This document shows positions 44,240 to 55,688 of a stretch of 64,000 nucleotides of DNA, piece by piece. A program made the position numbers and the translations under genes. The notes beneath the pieces were generated by a model, which worked only from the letters and a program-made list of their open reading frames with translations, had not been told where the DNA came from and searched no databases. Each line of letters starts with the position of its first letter. Position 1 is the first letter of the stretch. The stretch is from Candidatus Tectimicrobiota bacterium (GTDB lineage Bacteria > JACPUC01), in contig JACPUC010000006.1 in NCBI GenBank assembly GCA_016192455.1, positions 124,001-188,000 of the forward strand, read 5' to 3'.

Positions 44240-44809
44240 GTGAAGAAGAACAACCTGCGATTCCTCGTCGGTGGTGTGATCATCCTCGGGGCGATAGCGT
44301 ATCTCGTTTACACCGGGGCGCGCGACACGATGATGTACTACCTCACGGTTGCGGAGGTCCACGCTAAGGGAGAGAGCCTCATTGGGCAGGGTGTGCGGAT
44401 CGCCGGCAAGGTGCAGCCGAACAGCATCAAGCGCGACACGCAGGGCTTCGGCGTCAACTTCCTCATGGTCGATGTGCCGGCGAAAACCAATGATACCGAG
44501 AGTGGTCTCGTTGCCGTTCGTCAAGCCTCGCTGCTTAGAGACGGCGCGCCGAAGACGCTCCCGGTCCACTTTGCGGGCATTGTTCCTGACATGTTCAAGG
44601 ATAACGCCGATGTCATCGTCGAAGGGCAGGTGAGGTCGGATGGCAGCTTCCACGCCAAGACCCTGATGACCCAGTGTCCTTCCAAGTACGAGTCCGATCC
44701 CAAGGCATTGGCCGGAAAGCCTGCCGAGGCCGGCGACGCTGCAACCAAGGACCGCCCGTCTCAGCGTGTCCCAGCCGCGGTCTCCACCGGCAATGGAAGT
44801 CCCTCGTGA
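44240..44809 (+). CDS. ccmE: CcmE heme chaperone, CXXXY variant
   Basis: CcmE carries heme covalently to the cytochrome c lyase in System I maturation. The 189-residue protein has one N-terminal transmembrane helix (FLVGGVIILGAIAYLVYTG) and the OB-fold core (GVRIAGKVQPNSIKRD; FAGIVPDMFKDNADVIVEGQ). The heme-binding position holds Cys146-x3-Tyr150 (CPSKY) where proteobacterial CcmE has HxxxY. The C-terminus after it is a charged extension. CXXXY CcmE forms are established in archaea and Desulfovibrio and attach heme through Cys. GTG start at 44240 with AAAGGGG. Confidence 0.93.
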   Translation: MKKNNLRFLVGGVIILGAIAYLVYTGARDTMMYYLTVAEVHAKGESLIGQGVRIAGKVQPNSIKRDTQGFGVNFLMVDVPAKTNDTESGLVAVRQASLLRDGAPKTLPVHFAGIVPDMFKDNADVIVEGQVRSDGSFHAKTLMTQCPSKYESDPKALAGKPAEAGDAATKDRPSQRVPAAVSTGNGSPS

Positions 44810-44981
44810 CAGGCCGTGGGCCTCAGGCTAGCGAAGTGGTGGCGGCGCCGGGGTGCGCCCCCGCGACGACCATCGCGGCGCGACACCGCCCCTCGCCTGC
44901 GGCGGCGGCATCGCGCCTGCCGCTGCGCTCTCTGCCTACCTGGGCTCTCTACGAGCCTTTAGCATAGAAAGGATGCCGCCG

Positions 44982-46982
<2,001 letters not shown>

Positions 46983-47082
46983 CGAGCGTGAGCGGCGCGG
47001 CGCCTGCCGCGACCGCCGCACGGTGCGGGAGCTGGGTGGCGGCAGACCTGTCCGGCCTGGCCCAAAGCGGAGACGAGCGTTC

Positions 47083-47808
47083 ATGAGTGCGTGGCCCAGT
47101 CTGCAGTGGTTCTTCGCCGTCGTCCTCGTGCTCCTCGGTGGGGCGTGGGTGATCGTGCCCTTCTTCTGGACGCGGCGCGGCGCCGCAGAGCCGCGCGAGC
47201 CGGCTGCCGCCGGGGAACGCGGCACGGCGGTGGGCCGCGCTGCGGCAAGCGACGGCGCGCCAGGGGGCGCCGTGAACGGCGAGCGGCGGGCGGAGCTGCT
47301 GCGGCGCAAGGCGTTGGCCTACGCGGAGCTGAAGGAGCTTGAGTTCGACTACAAGGTGGGGAAGCTCTCAGAGAGCGACTACGAGCAGCTTGCGCAAGTG
47401 CAGCGGGCGACGGCGCTGGAAATCCTGCGCCAGCTCGAGGCGCAGCAGGAGCCGGACGATCTCGACCGCGCCATCGATGCCGAGGTGAGCCGGCGCCTGC
47501 AGGCGCGCCGCGCCGCCCAGGCTGCCGGGGGGCGAGGTGGCGGCGCCAGGGCGACGCAGCTCGCCGACCTGTCGCCCGCGGGACACGGCGCGGCGCCGCC
47601 GAGCGAGGAGACCTCGGCAGCTCGCGCCGGCGGGGCAGCGGCAATCCCGCCTGGAGTGTGCGGCGGCTGCGGCGGCGAGTTGCCGCCCGAGGCGCGCTTC
47701 TGCTCGCAGTGCGGCGCGCCCGCGGGCGCCCGCTGCGCCGCGTGTCAGCAACCGCTCACCCAGGGTGACAGGTTCTGCTCGCAGTGCGGCGCCCCCGTCG
47801 CGGTATGA
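47083..47808 (+). CDS. CcmI-like membrane protein with C-terminal double zinc ribbon
   Basis: A 241-residue protein. One N-terminal helix (WPSLQWFFAVVLVLLGGAWVIV) is followed by a helical segment resembling the small CcmI/DUF-type repeat (LAYAELKELEFDYKVGKLSESDYEQL), like the N-terminal module of CcmI/CycH. After a low-complexity region, two zinc-ribbon units follow: CGGCGGELPPEARFCSQCG and CAACQQPLTQGDRFCSQCG. It sits between ccmF and ccmA, so a structural role in apocytochrome handling is likely. Authentic CcmH/CcmG are absent, so it may partly substitute. That is inference. Confidence 0.8.
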   Translation: MSAWPSLQWFFAVVLVLLGGAWVIVPFFWTRRGAAEPREPAAAGERGTAVGRAAASDGAPGGAVNGERRAELLRRKALAYAELKELEFDYKVGKLSESDYEQLAQVQRATALEILRQLEAQQEPDDLDRAIDAEVSRRLQARRAAQAAGGRGGGARATQLADLSPAGHGAAPPSEETSAARAGGAAAIPPGVCGGCGGELPPEARFCSQCGAPAGARCAACQQPLTQGDRFCSQCGAPVAV

Positions 47809-47936
47809 GCTTTGTTCCTCCTGCCGGTGGATTGATCCGACAGCGCTGGGGTCATCTCCCCTCGAAGGTCCTCGCGTAGGTCCTCGGGGCACCCCCGGCG
47901 GCGTCTCTCCGGTGTAGGTTGCGCGCCGAGGTTACC

Positions 47937-49361
47937 ATGACACGAGTTGCGCTCCCATCGCTTCGCCGACGTTTCTTCCTGGCAGCCGTCGCCCTGACGC
48001 TCCTCTGCGGCGCCGGCGCGCGGGCCCAGCAAGGGGAGCCGGTCGGGCAGAGGCCGGCAGGGGTGATCCACGGCAGCGTCACCCTCGAGGGGCAACCCCT
48101 GGCCGGCAAGCAGGTGGTGCTCTATGTCCTGCGTCGCGGCGAGGAAGAGACGCGCTCCTTCACGCGCACCGAGAGCACCGGCGCCTTCCAGTTCGACCGC
48201 ATCAAGACCGATCCCTCGTATTCCTACGTCGCGGCTGCCGAGCATGAGGGGGTCTCCTACCAATCCCAACCGCTCACCTTTGCGATCCCCGAGCTGAAGA
48301 AGGAGGTGGAGCTGAAGGTCGCCCACACCACCACCTCTGATGCCGACATCTCCGTGGCTCGGGAGCACTCGATCCTCGACTTCGCCTCCGGCAAGCTGCT
48401 CGTGACCACGGTGCTCATGGCGCGCAATGGCGGCAGCAGAGCGTACATCGGTTTCGAGCAGGTCGGGCTGGGACGCCGCGAAGTGTTGAAGCTGCCGCTG
48501 CCGGTCGGGTTCAAGAACTTCCAGCTCCTGCAGGGCGGCACGACGCAGGAGGTGGAGCTGGCCGATTGGGGGGGAAGCTACACCCGCCCCATGCCACCCG
48601 GCGTCGTGACCCTGGCGTACCGCTATGAGCTGCCGGTCAAGGGCGAGGATCTCACCTTCACCCGCAAGGTCGCCTACCAGACGGGGCAGCTTGACGTGCT
48701 CGTGGCCATGGCGGGGAACGGTGGGGAGATGCAGGGGATGCCGGGAATGCAGGGTCCCCCAAGCCGCTTTCCGCAGCGTCAAAGTTCCGAGCTGCGCATC
48801 GCCTCCACAACCCTGGCCGACCAGGGTCTGCTCGATATGCAGGGGCGGCAGGTGCGACGGCTCAGCGGCCAAGGTCTGCAGAAGGGGAGCGCTATTTCGC
48901 TCACCATCGCCGGCCTGACGCCGGCCGGGTTCTGGACGAGGCATAGCAGCATCGCCTATGGCATCATCGTCCTGATCATCCTCGGCGGCATGCTCGTGCC
49001 GCTGATCTCGGCGAAGCGGCGCAAGCAGGCGCAGATGGCGGATCGACCCGTGACCCACCGTCCGCAGCAGCGCCCCGCAAAGAACCGGGCCGGCGCCCCG
49101 GAGAACGGTGCGCAGGCGGCGTCCAAGGGCGCCGCGGCGGGGCGTCGGGGCGCGGAGCGCCCGGCGCGGGAGCCGAAGCGGAGCGCGCGCCGGGAGGAAG
49201 GCCCGGCGGTTCGCCGCGAGGAGCTCTACGAGGCGCTCGTGGCGATCGAGGAGCAACGGCAGGCCGGCGCGATCGCGGAGCAGAGCTACGAACTGCAGCG
49301 CGAGGAGCTGCGGCGCGAGCTCAAGGACCTCCTGCGGGCAACGCCGCCCAACCTCGCCTGA
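47937..49361 (+). CDS. Exported membrane protein with carboxypeptidase-regulatory-like domain and CcmI-like tail
   Basis: A 474-residue protein. A signal peptide (FFLAAVALTLLCGAGARA) leads into a beta-sandwich resembling carboxypeptidase-regulatory/CarboxypepD_reg domains (VIHGSVTLEGQPLAGKQVVL). Then come a large region of unknown fold, a transmembrane helix (IAYGIIVLIILGGMLVPLI, near residue 340), a basic low-complexity linker, and a C-terminal helix (LYEALVAIEEQRQAGAIAEQSYELQREELRRELKDLL). That helix resembles the CcmI-like repeat of the preceding gene. Function unknown; probably part of the ccm unit. Confidence 0.75.
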   Translation: MTRVALPSLRRRFFLAAVALTLLCGAGARAQQGEPVGQRPAGVIHGSVTLEGQPLAGKQVVLYVLRRGEEETRSFTRTESTGAFQFDRIKTDPSYSYVAAAEHEGVSYQSQPLTFAIPELKKEVELKVAHTTTSDADISVAREHSILDFASGKLLVTTVLMARNGGSRAYIGFEQVGLGRREVLKLPLPVGFKNFQLLQGGTTQEVELADWGGSYTRPMPPGVVTLAYRYELPVKGEDLTFTRKVAYQTGQLDVLVAMAGNGGEMQGMPGMQGPPSRFPQRQSSELRIASTTLADQGLLDMQGRQVRRLSGQGLQKGSAISLTIAGLTPAGFWTRHSSIAYGIIVLIILGGMLVPLISAKRRKQAQMADRPVTHRPQQRPAKNRAGAPENGAQAASKGAAAGRRGAERPAREPKRSARREEGPAVRREELYEALVAIEEQRQAGAIAEQSYELQREELRRELKDLLRATPPNLA

Positions 49362-49539
49362 GCGGTGCGGACGCGCCGAGGGCGCGCAGCTTGCGGCGGG
49401 GTTGCGCGCCGGGGACGCGCGGCGCCGCAGCGTCGAACGCCTTGGACTGCGCCCTCACCTGCTTGGTAGCGGAGAGGCGAGGCAGCCCGCTGAGGTACGG
49501 GAGGGAGCGTGGGCCCCGCCGTCCCCCGGGAGCGCTGTG

Positions 49540-50298
49540 GTGGGTAAAGCATCGGTTGTCGAGGCGGTTGGGCTCAGCAAGCAGTTCGGGCATTTCATCG
49601 CCCTCCACCCCCTTGATCTCCAGCTTGGCAGCGGAGAGTTCCTCTCCATCTTCGGACCCAACGGCGCCGGCAAGACGACGCTCCTGAAGGTGCTCGCAAC
49701 CCTCATGAAACCGAGCTCGGGGCAGGTGCGGATTCTCGGCCTTGATCCGAGCGAGGATGGCATCGCGGTCCGGCGGCAAATCAGCCTGGTCTCCCACAGC
49801 ACCTTCCTCTACGAGAACCTGACGGCGTACGAGAACCTCCTCTTCTACGGCAGGATGTACGAGGTGGAGAACCTGCCGAAGCGCATCGCCGAGGTCTTCG
49901 AGGAGGTCGGCTTGACGAGCCGGCAGCGCGACCTCGTCGGCAGCTTCTCCGATGGCATGCAGCGCCGCCTCTCCATCGCGCGCGCCTTCCTGCATCGGCC
50001 GCGCCTCCTCCTGCTCGACGAGCCGTACGTCGGCCTTGACCCGGAGGCCGCCCACAACCTCGGCAAGGTGCTCGCCGGCCTCCACGACGGCGAACGCAGC
50101 CTCATCATGACCACCCACAACATCAGCCGCGGCCTCGAGCTCTGCGACCGCGCCGCCATCCTCGTGGGGGGACGACTCGTCTATGACGAGGTCCGCTCCG
50201 CCATCAGCGCGGACGACTTCGAAGCCACCTACCTCGCGGCGCAGCACCAGGCACGCGCAGTGCGCCCCCCCCGACGTTTCGATGGGGGGGGGCCATGA
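49540..50298 (+). CDS. ccmA: CcmA, heme-export ABC ATPase
   Basis: A 252-residue ATPase. Walker A GPNGAGKTTLLK, a Q-loop region around SLVSHSTFLYENLTAYENL, FSDGMQRRLSIARAF as signature and LLLLDEPYVGLDPEA as Walker B. It pairs with CcmB to release holo-CcmE from CcmC. GTG starts at 49537 and 49540 are both possible, and I use 49540 for better Shine-Dalgarno spacing. Its stop overlaps the ccmB start. Upstream of it in the same frame is non-homologous sequence. Confidence 0.9.
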   Translation: MGKASVVEAVGLSKQFGHFIALHPLDLQLGSGEFLSIFGPNGAGKTTLLKVLATLMKPSSGQVRILGLDPSEDGIAVRRQISLVSHSTFLYENLTAYENLLFYGRMYEVENLPKRIAEVFEEVGLTSRQRDLVGSFSDGMQRRLSIARAFLHRPRLLLLDEPYVGLDPEAAHNLGKVLAGLHDGERSLIMTTHNISRGLELCDRAAILVGGRLVYDEVRSAISADDFEATYLAAQHQARAVRPPRRFDGGGP

Positions 50299-50963
50299 GC
50301 AAGCTCATCGTCCTCCTGAAGAAAGACTTCACCGCCGAGCTGCGCAGCAAGGACATCGTGCTCACGATGCTCCTCTTCGTGCTCCTCGTCATCGTCACCT
50401 TCAGCTTCGCCTTCGAGCCCGGCAGCATCGAGGTGGGCGTGCTCGCCCCCGGTATGCTCTGGATCAGCTTCGTCTTCGCGGGGGTCTTGGGGCTGTTGCG
50501 CTCCTTCGTGAACGAGCAGCAGAATGATTGCCTGCTGGGGCTGATGCTCTGCCCGGTGGATCGCGGCGTGGTCTACCTCGGCAAGGCGCTCGGCAACATC
50601 ATCTTCATGCTCGCCGTCGAAGCGGTGACCTTGCCGGTCTTCGCGCTGCTCCTCAACTTCGACATCTGGCGCTTCCTGCCGGCCATCGCCGTCATCTTCA
50701 GCCTCTGCACGGTGGGCTACGCGGCGGTCGGCACGCTCTTCTCCGCCATGGCAATCACCATGCGCAGCCGGGAGCTCATGCTGCCGCTCCTGCAGTTCCC
50801 CATCAGCGTGCCGCTCATCATCGCCGCCGTGAAAGCGACCGGCGGCATCCTGGCCGGGCAAACGCTGGCCGAGGTGAGCGGCTGGTTGAAGCTCGTCGGA
50901 GCGTTCGATGTCATCTTCCTGACGGTCTCGTTCCTCATCTTCGAGTACGCCATCGCCGAGTAG
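50295..50963 (+). CDS. ccmB: CcmB, heme-export ABC permease
   Basis: A 222-residue six-helix membrane protein. It opens LIVLLKKDFTAELRSKDIVL, with LLGLMLCPVDRGVVYLGKALG between helices and MRSRELMLPLLQFPISVPL near the C-terminus, all standard for CcmB. The ATG at 50295 overlaps the ccmA stop as ATGA, typical translational coupling. Confidence 0.93.
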   Translation: MSKLIVLLKKDFTAELRSKDIVLTMLLFVLLVIVTFSFAFEPGSIEVGVLAPGMLWISFVFAGVLGLLRSFVNEQQNDCLLGLMLCPVDRGVVYLGKALGNIIFMLAVEAVTLPVFALLLNFDIWRFLPAIAVIFSLCTVGYAAVGTLFSAMAITMRSRELMLPLLQFPISVPLIIAAVKATGGILAGQTLAEVSGWLKLVGAFDVIFLTVSFLIFEYAIAE

Positions 50964-51023
50964 TGGTGCGCCGCGCGCACCGGCGGACCACGGCTCGGAG
51001 GGCGCAAGGAGTTCGGCTCACCC

Positions 51024-51728
51024 ATGCAGGTTCACGAGCGTCTGAATGATCGTTGGGTTACGGTGCTGGGGATCGCCGTCTTCATCACCATGCTGCTGAC
51101 CCTCTACGGCGTCTTCCTCTATGCGCCCACCGACCGCAACCTCGGCCACGTGCAGCGCATCTTCTACTTCCACGTCCCCTCGGCCTGGATCGCGTTCCTG
51201 GCGTTCGGCATCGTCTTCGTGGCCAGCATCCTCTACCTCGTCCTCAAGGAGGCGTGGGCCGATCGCCTGGCGCATGCCTCCGCCGAGGTGGGGGTGATCT
51301 TCTGCACCCTGGTGCTCCTCACCGGCCCCATCTGGGGACGGCCCGTCTGGGGCGTCTGGTGGACCTGGGACCCGAGCCTCACCGCCACCCTCGTCCTCTG
51401 GCTCATCTACGTCGCCTACCTCATGCTGCGTTCGCAGATGCCGGAGGGGCCTTCGCAGGCCCGGCTGGCGGCGATCCTGGGGATCATCGGGGCGCTCGAC
51501 CTGCCCATCATCCACATCGCCGTGCATTGGTGGCGCACCCTGCACCCCAAGCCGGTCGTCATGCAGACGAAGGGATTTGGCGGCGGGCTGGAGCCGCCGA
51601 TGCTGCAGACGTTCCTCGTTGCCCTGCTGACGTTTACGATCCTCTATGTCTACCTGACGGTGCTGCGCTACCGGCACGAGTCGGACAAGGCTGAGCTGGC
51701 GAGTGTGAAACGCCGCCTGCAGGCCTGA
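51024..51728 (+). CDS. ccmC: CcmC, heme-handling protein
   Basis: A 234-residue protein that loads heme onto CcmE. It contains RIFYFHVPSAWIAF with His50, His84 in the next loop, and the WWD domain (WGRPVWGVWWTWDPSLT, 104-120). Six helices are visible. It follows ccmB by about 60 bases and precedes ccmD. A mild extension is seen at the C-terminus (CcmC is usually 230-250 residues). Confidence 0.94.
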   Translation: MQVHERLNDRWVTVLGIAVFITMLLTLYGVFLYAPTDRNLGHVQRIFYFHVPSAWIAFLAFGIVFVASILYLVLKEAWADRLAHASAEVGVIFCTLVLLTGPIWGRPVWGVWWTWDPSLTATLVLWLIYVAYLMLRSQMPEGPSQARLAAILGIIGALDLPIIHIAVHWWRTLHPKPVVMQTKGFGGGLEPPMLQTFLVALLTFTILYVYLTVLRYRHESDKAELASVKRRLQA

Positions 51729-51818
51729 GCAGGCCGGCAGCCTCGGCCTCGGCGGAGCTGTCGGCCGCGGCCAGGCAGCGCCGCAACACTTTCCCCCGCC
51801 AACGGAAGGAGGGTCAGA

Positions 51819-51962
51819 GTGTCTGGGAACCTGGGCTACCTCTTTGCAGCCTACACGGTGACGTGGGTCGTCGTCTTCCTCTACATCTTCAGCTTGCAGA
51901 GGCGTCAGGGCGACCTGCGCCGCGAGCTCGTCGCCTTGCGGGATCTCCTGCAACGCAAGTGA
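51819..51962 (+). CDS. ccmD: CcmD, small membrane protein
   Basis: 47 residues, not long enough to appear in many gene calls. GTG at 51819 with GGAAGGAGG upstream. The sequence begins NLGYLFAAYTVTWVVVFLYI, one transmembrane helix, followed by a charged tail (RRQGDLRRELVALRD). This fits CcmD, which holds CcmC, CcmE and CcmA/B together. The position after ccmC supports the call. Confidence 0.85.
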   Translation: MSGNLGYLFAAYTVTWVVVFLYIFSLQRRQGDLRRELVALRDLLQRK

Positions 51963-52200
51963 CGCCGTGAGCTGCAACCGTGGCAGCTAGCGAGTAAGGC
52001 GATACGGCGAGGCGGGCGAACGTGCGAGGATATGGGGAGACACCCCGTCATGACAACGGGGCTGGGGGCCTGGTGGACGCGCACCGCCACGGCGGCGAGA
52101 AAACACCCGTCAACGAGACCTGGGCGGGGACGTGCGGCGGGACTCCTAGCGCGGTGTAGGCCGGCGAGCCGCCGAGCCGCGTCGGCGCTTGCCGATGGGC

Positions 52201-52407
52201 TCAGGTCTGCTCCTCCTCTTCGCGTCGCTTCTGATCCATCTGCAACAGCGCTTCATACTCCGCGAAGAGGAAGAGGATCATGAAGCTGAGGATCAGGTAG
52301 ATGGAGACCGACGCGTCGTTCAGGCCGATCGCGGCAATCCCCACCATACACAGGATGGCAGCCACCCATGTGAGTGTGATGAGCTTCACCAGGGTCTTCC
52401 GTTTCAT
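52201..52407 (-). CDS. Small two-helix membrane protein, unknown
   Basis: 68 residues starting at ATG 52407 (MKRKTLVKLITLTWVAAILCMVG). Two transmembrane helices (LITLTWVAAILCMVGIAAIG and SIYLILSFMILFLFAEYEALL) precede a charged tail (DQKRREEEEQT). No family recognised. It converges on ccmD and may be a respiratory accessory protein. Confidence 0.55.
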   Translation of the reverse strand: MKRKTLVKLITLTWVAAILCMVGIAAIGLNDASVSIYLILSFMILFLFAEYEALLQMDQKRREEEEQT

Positions 52408-52616
52408 TGCGAACCACGCCTCTGCTCTCGTCGAGTGAATCTCTCCAGCGCTACGGATTGAGGAGGATTGAAAATACCACCTCAAGCTCCTGCCGTCAAG
52501 CGCGGCAGCGCCTGCGTCACCTCAAGGTCGGGGGGCGCGGCCTGAACTTCCTGAGAAGGCGGGGAGGGGAGGCGGGGAAAGGTGGCGCGGCGCCCCGCCT
52601 GGGGATTCCTTCCTCC

Positions 52617-52970
52617 TCACACGAGGTACGAGGTCACGTAGTTGAGCGCCCGCAGCGTCAGGAAGACCTTCGCCGCGTGGCGATGCAGGCGGCGCCAGCG
52701 ATTCCGTCGCAGCACCATGATGCCGGCGCAGACCATGACGACGTAGCCGAGCAGCATGAGCACGGAGATCAGCACGTGCAGCAGGAGCAGCCGGCTCGGC
52801 TGGCGGCTGACCTTCTCAATGGCGTGACGGGTGATCTCGATGTGAAGGAGGAGACCGAGATCGATCGCGAAAGCGCTCAGCATGAGGGGGATGTGGCGGC
52901 GGCGGTGGAACCGATTCAGGAAGCCCGCGGCCAGGATGAGCAGCGCCAGGGTGGAAACGGCGTAGGTCAT
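52617..52970 (-). CDS. Four-helix His-containing membrane protein (DUF420-like, weak)
   Basis: 117 residues, ATG 52970. Four helices. Conspicuous His residues lie at HRRRHIPLML, LLHIEITRHAIEK and LHVLISVLML. The His arrangement and size recall DUF420-like or cytochrome-b-like small proteins near the respiratory chain, but the match is by pattern only. It is transcribed away from purQ. Confidence 0.55.
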   Translation of the reverse strand: MTYAVSTLALLILAAGFLNRFHRRRHIPLMLSAFAIDLGLLLHIEITRHAIEKVSRQPSRLLLLHVLISVLMLLGYVVMVCAGIMVLRRNRWRRLHRHAAKVFLTLRALNYVTSYLV

Positions 52971-53238
52971 GCAGGCGTCTTCCCGTCGCGGTCTGCCTGC
53001 CGAGGTCTTGCCGGCAACCGAACAGCGCAAGTTTGCCGCATCCGGCTCTCCCTGGTCAACGCGCGGGGACTGCCGCGGCAAGCCGACCCGCCCGGAAAAG
53101 GAGCGCGGAGGTGCGCGCCCCAGCCGCCAGCCGCGCCCAATCGCCGGGAGACCCTCTCCGCAGACATCGGCGCGGCAGTGTCCGGCTCTTCCATCGCTCC
53201 GCGCCCACAACGGTCGCGGAGTGGTTTGAGGCAGGTCC

Positions 53239-53931
53239 ATGAAGTTCGGTGTGGTTGTCTTTCCAGGCACGAATAACGACCACGACTGCGAGGAGGCGCT
53301 TGGCCGGGTACTGGGCCAGGCGGTGCGCCGGCTCTGGCATCGGGCGACGGACCTGGAAGGGGTCGACTGCGTCATCCTCCCTGGCGGCTTCTCCTACGGC
53401 GACTACCTGCGCGTCGGTGCCATCGCGCGCTTTGCACCCATCATGGAGGCCGTCCTGGCGCATGCGCGGCGCGGCGCGCCCGTCCTGGGCATCTGCAACG
53501 GCTTCCAGATCCTCCTCGAGGCCGGCCTCCTGCCCGGGGCGATGCTGCGCAACCGCGTGCCGAAGTTCATCTGCGAGTTCGTCCACCTGCGGGTCGGCTC
53601 CACCGCCACCCCCTTCACGCACGCCTACCGGGAGGGACAGCTCATTCGTCTGCCGATTGCTCATGGTGACGGCAACTACTTCGCCGAGGCCGACGTGTTG
53701 GCGGAGCTGACCCAGGAGGCGCGCATCATCTTCCGTTACTGCAACGCGCGCGGCGAGGTGGACGACGCCGCCAATCCGAATGGTTCCCTCTTGAACATCG
53801 CCGGTATCTGCAACCGCGAGCGCAACGTCCTCGGCATGATGCCGCACCCCGAGCGGGCCAGCGACGCCCTCCTCGGCAGCACCGACGGCCTCGGCATCTT
53901 CCAGGCGCTGCTGGGGCGGGCCGGCGCCTGA
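53239..53931 (+). CDS. purQ: PurQ, glutaminase subunit of FGAM synthase
   Basis: A 230-residue class I glutamine amidotransferase. It opens [16 protein letters not shown], the nucleophile is Cys86 in GICNGFQ, and the His203/Glu205 dyad lies in MMPHPE. It supplies ammonia to PurL in purine synthesis. purS and purL are not adjacent, which is atypical. ATG at 53239 follows GAGGCAGGTCC. Confidence 0.94.
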   Translation: MKFGVVVFPGTNNDHDCEEALGRVLGQAVRRLWHRATDLEGVDCVILPGGFSYGDYLRVGAIARFAPIMEAVLAHARRGAPVLGICNGFQILLEAGLLPGAMLRNRVPKFICEFVHLRVGSTATPFTHAYREGQLIRLPIAHGDGNYFAEADVLAELTQEARIIFRYCNARGEVDDAANPNGSLLNIAGICNRERNVLGMMPHPERASDALLGSTDGLGIFQALLGRAGA

Positions 53932-54167
53932 GCCCTGGCGGCCGCGGAGAACCCCCATGCCGGCCGCGGGCCACGGCTGCGGCAGGCAAGGTCTGCCCCT
54001 GCCGGGCAAGGGGAATGCAGGCCGGGCGCGCGCAGGGTGATCGGCAGTCCCACGGCTGAGAGAGGCGGCGCGCGGCACCCCCTTCCGAGGCGAGGGAGTG
54101 TCATGCCTGGGGAGTGGGGTTCAGGATCGCAACCCGCTGGCTCGCCCGAAGGAGCAGGAGACGCGAC

Positions 54168-55688
54168 TTATCGAGGGTCTGGCGCCTCTGGGGCGATCTT
54201 CAGGAGCGCGAACTTCGGGTTCAGGTAGAGCACACTGATGGGGTAGGGGGAGGCGCGGACGACCTCGTCAAGGTCTTCCCGCCTGATGACGAGGTACCAG
54301 ATTTCGCCCCTCTCGCGCAGCTCCTCTTGCAGCGTCTCCATCCGAGGCGACTCGAGGGTATGCTCCGGGTCTACAGCTTCCAGGCTCACGATCTCGGTGC
54401 GCGGGTACGTATAGAAGAGCAGCGAGGGGTTGATGAAGTTGTCGGGAAAGATCACCTCGTACCGTTGGCTGCCGGCATCGCGCGCAATCAACTGAGCCCA
54501 GAGGTTCGTTGGACGGGAGTCCTTCAAGGTGACGAAGCTGCTCCCGAAGGCTAGCGCCAGGAGGAGCAGCCCGTGCGCCGGCAGGGCCGGGCGCAGCAGA
54601 CGTTGGTAGTGGCGCAGCGGCACGGCGCGCAGCCTACTGGTGAAGGACTCCGCCGCCATGAGGGCCAGCGGCGCGGCGAGCGCCAGGACATAGAGCGGCA
54701 TGCGCGAGCGGGCAAGCGAGAAGCCAAGGAAGGGGATGCCGAACCAGAGCAGGTAGAGGAGGCTGAGCGCGTCGGGCCGGCGCGCCTGCCAGCAGGCGCG
54801 CCGGCGCACCCAGAGGGTGTGGAGGCAAAACGGCGTCCACGGCAGGAGGCCCACCACGAGGACCGCCACGTACATCAACCACGGCAGGTTGCGCCGGTGC
54901 TCGGTTGTCGCCAGCCGCTTGACGACCTCTTCGACCACCCAGTAACGCAGCCGCTGCGGATCGTCGATCGCCAGGAGGATGAACCAACTGAAGGCGACGG
55001 CGCAGCAGAGCAGGAAGAGACGCCAGCGCCGCAGCGGCGTTGGCAGCCACGTCCGGTGCGCCAGGCGGTGCCAGAGCACGAGCGGGACGAAAGCGAGGAG
55101 GAGCGCGGGGGGGCCTTTCGTCAGGAAGGCGAAGCCCAGGGCCAGCGCGTAGCCCGCGCCGCACCAGCGCGGCGGCGCTTCCTGGGAGGCCGCCAGAAAG
55201 CAGAGGACGGCGCTCGTCGCCAGGGCCGCAAGGAGGCTGTCGGTGGTCAGCACGTTCCCCGCCACAAAGGGAAGGAGGGAGGTGGCCCAGACGATCCCGG
55301 CCCACGCGCCGCTCTGGCGCGGCTGCAGGCGGGCACTAATCCGCACCACCGCGCAGGCGCTGGCCACATACGCCAGAGCCAGGGGGAGGCGCGCCGCCCA
55401 GACGCTCTTGCCGAAGAGCCACAGGCAGAGGGCGATGAGCCAGTAGGTGAGGGGTGGCTTGCTGAGGTGCGGGTCGACCCACAACGTTGGGACAAGGACG
55501 TTGTGGCTCGTCACCATGTTCCAGGCGACGAGCGCGTAACGCCCCTCGTCCGGATCGAGGAGGGGCCGCAAACCCAAGAAAGGGAGAATGAGGCCGAGGG
55601 CGAGGAGGCCGACGGCGGCGGTGGGATGCCGCGCGGCCCAGTGGCGAAGCTGAGCGGGGAACGAGCGTCCTGTCGCCCGGATCATCAT
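54168..55688 (-). CDS. ArnT/PMT-like glycosyltransferase (GT-C fold)
   Basis: A 506-residue polytopic membrane protein. The first periplasmic loop carries LLDPDEGRYALVAWNM, the Asp/Glu motif of the ArnT-type GT-C enzymes that use undecaprenyl-phosphate sugars, and HLSKPPLTYWLIALCLWLFG follows. About 11-12 helices, then a periplasmic C-terminal domain from roughly 390. Likely roles are lipid A or glycan modification. ATG at 55688 (MMIRATGRSF). It is divergent from leuB. Confidence 0.85.
   Translation of the reverse strand: MMIRATGRSFPAQLRHWAARHPTAAVGLLALGLILPFLGLRPLLDPDEGRYALVAWNMVTSHNVLVPTLWVDPHLSKPPLTYWLIALCLWLFGKSVWAARLPLALAYVASACAVVRISARLQPRQSGAWAGIVWATSLLPFVAGNVLTTDSLLAALATSAVLCFLAASQEAPPRWCGAGYALALGFAFLTKGPPALLLAFVPLVLWHRLAHRTWLPTPLRRWRLFLLCCAVAFSWFILLAIDDPQRLRYWVVEEVVKRLATTEHRRNLPWLMYVAVLVVGLLPWTPFCLHTLWVRRRACWQARRPDALSLLYLLWFGIPFLGFSLARSRMPLYVLALAAPLALMAAESFTSRLRAVPLRHYQRLLRPALPAHGLLLLALAFGSSFVTLKDSRPTNLWAQLIARDAGSQRYEVIFPDNFINPSLLFYTYPRTEIVSLEAVDPEHTLESPRMETLQEELRERGEIWYLVIRREDLDEVVRASPYPISVLYLNPKFALLKIAPEAPDPR

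Noticed and set aside
54040-54130. CTGAGA at 54056-54061 suggesting a TPP riboswitch
   Set aside because: The rest of the TPP aptamer (ACCTGAT, GGATAATGCC) is missing and no thiamine gene lies downstream on that strand.
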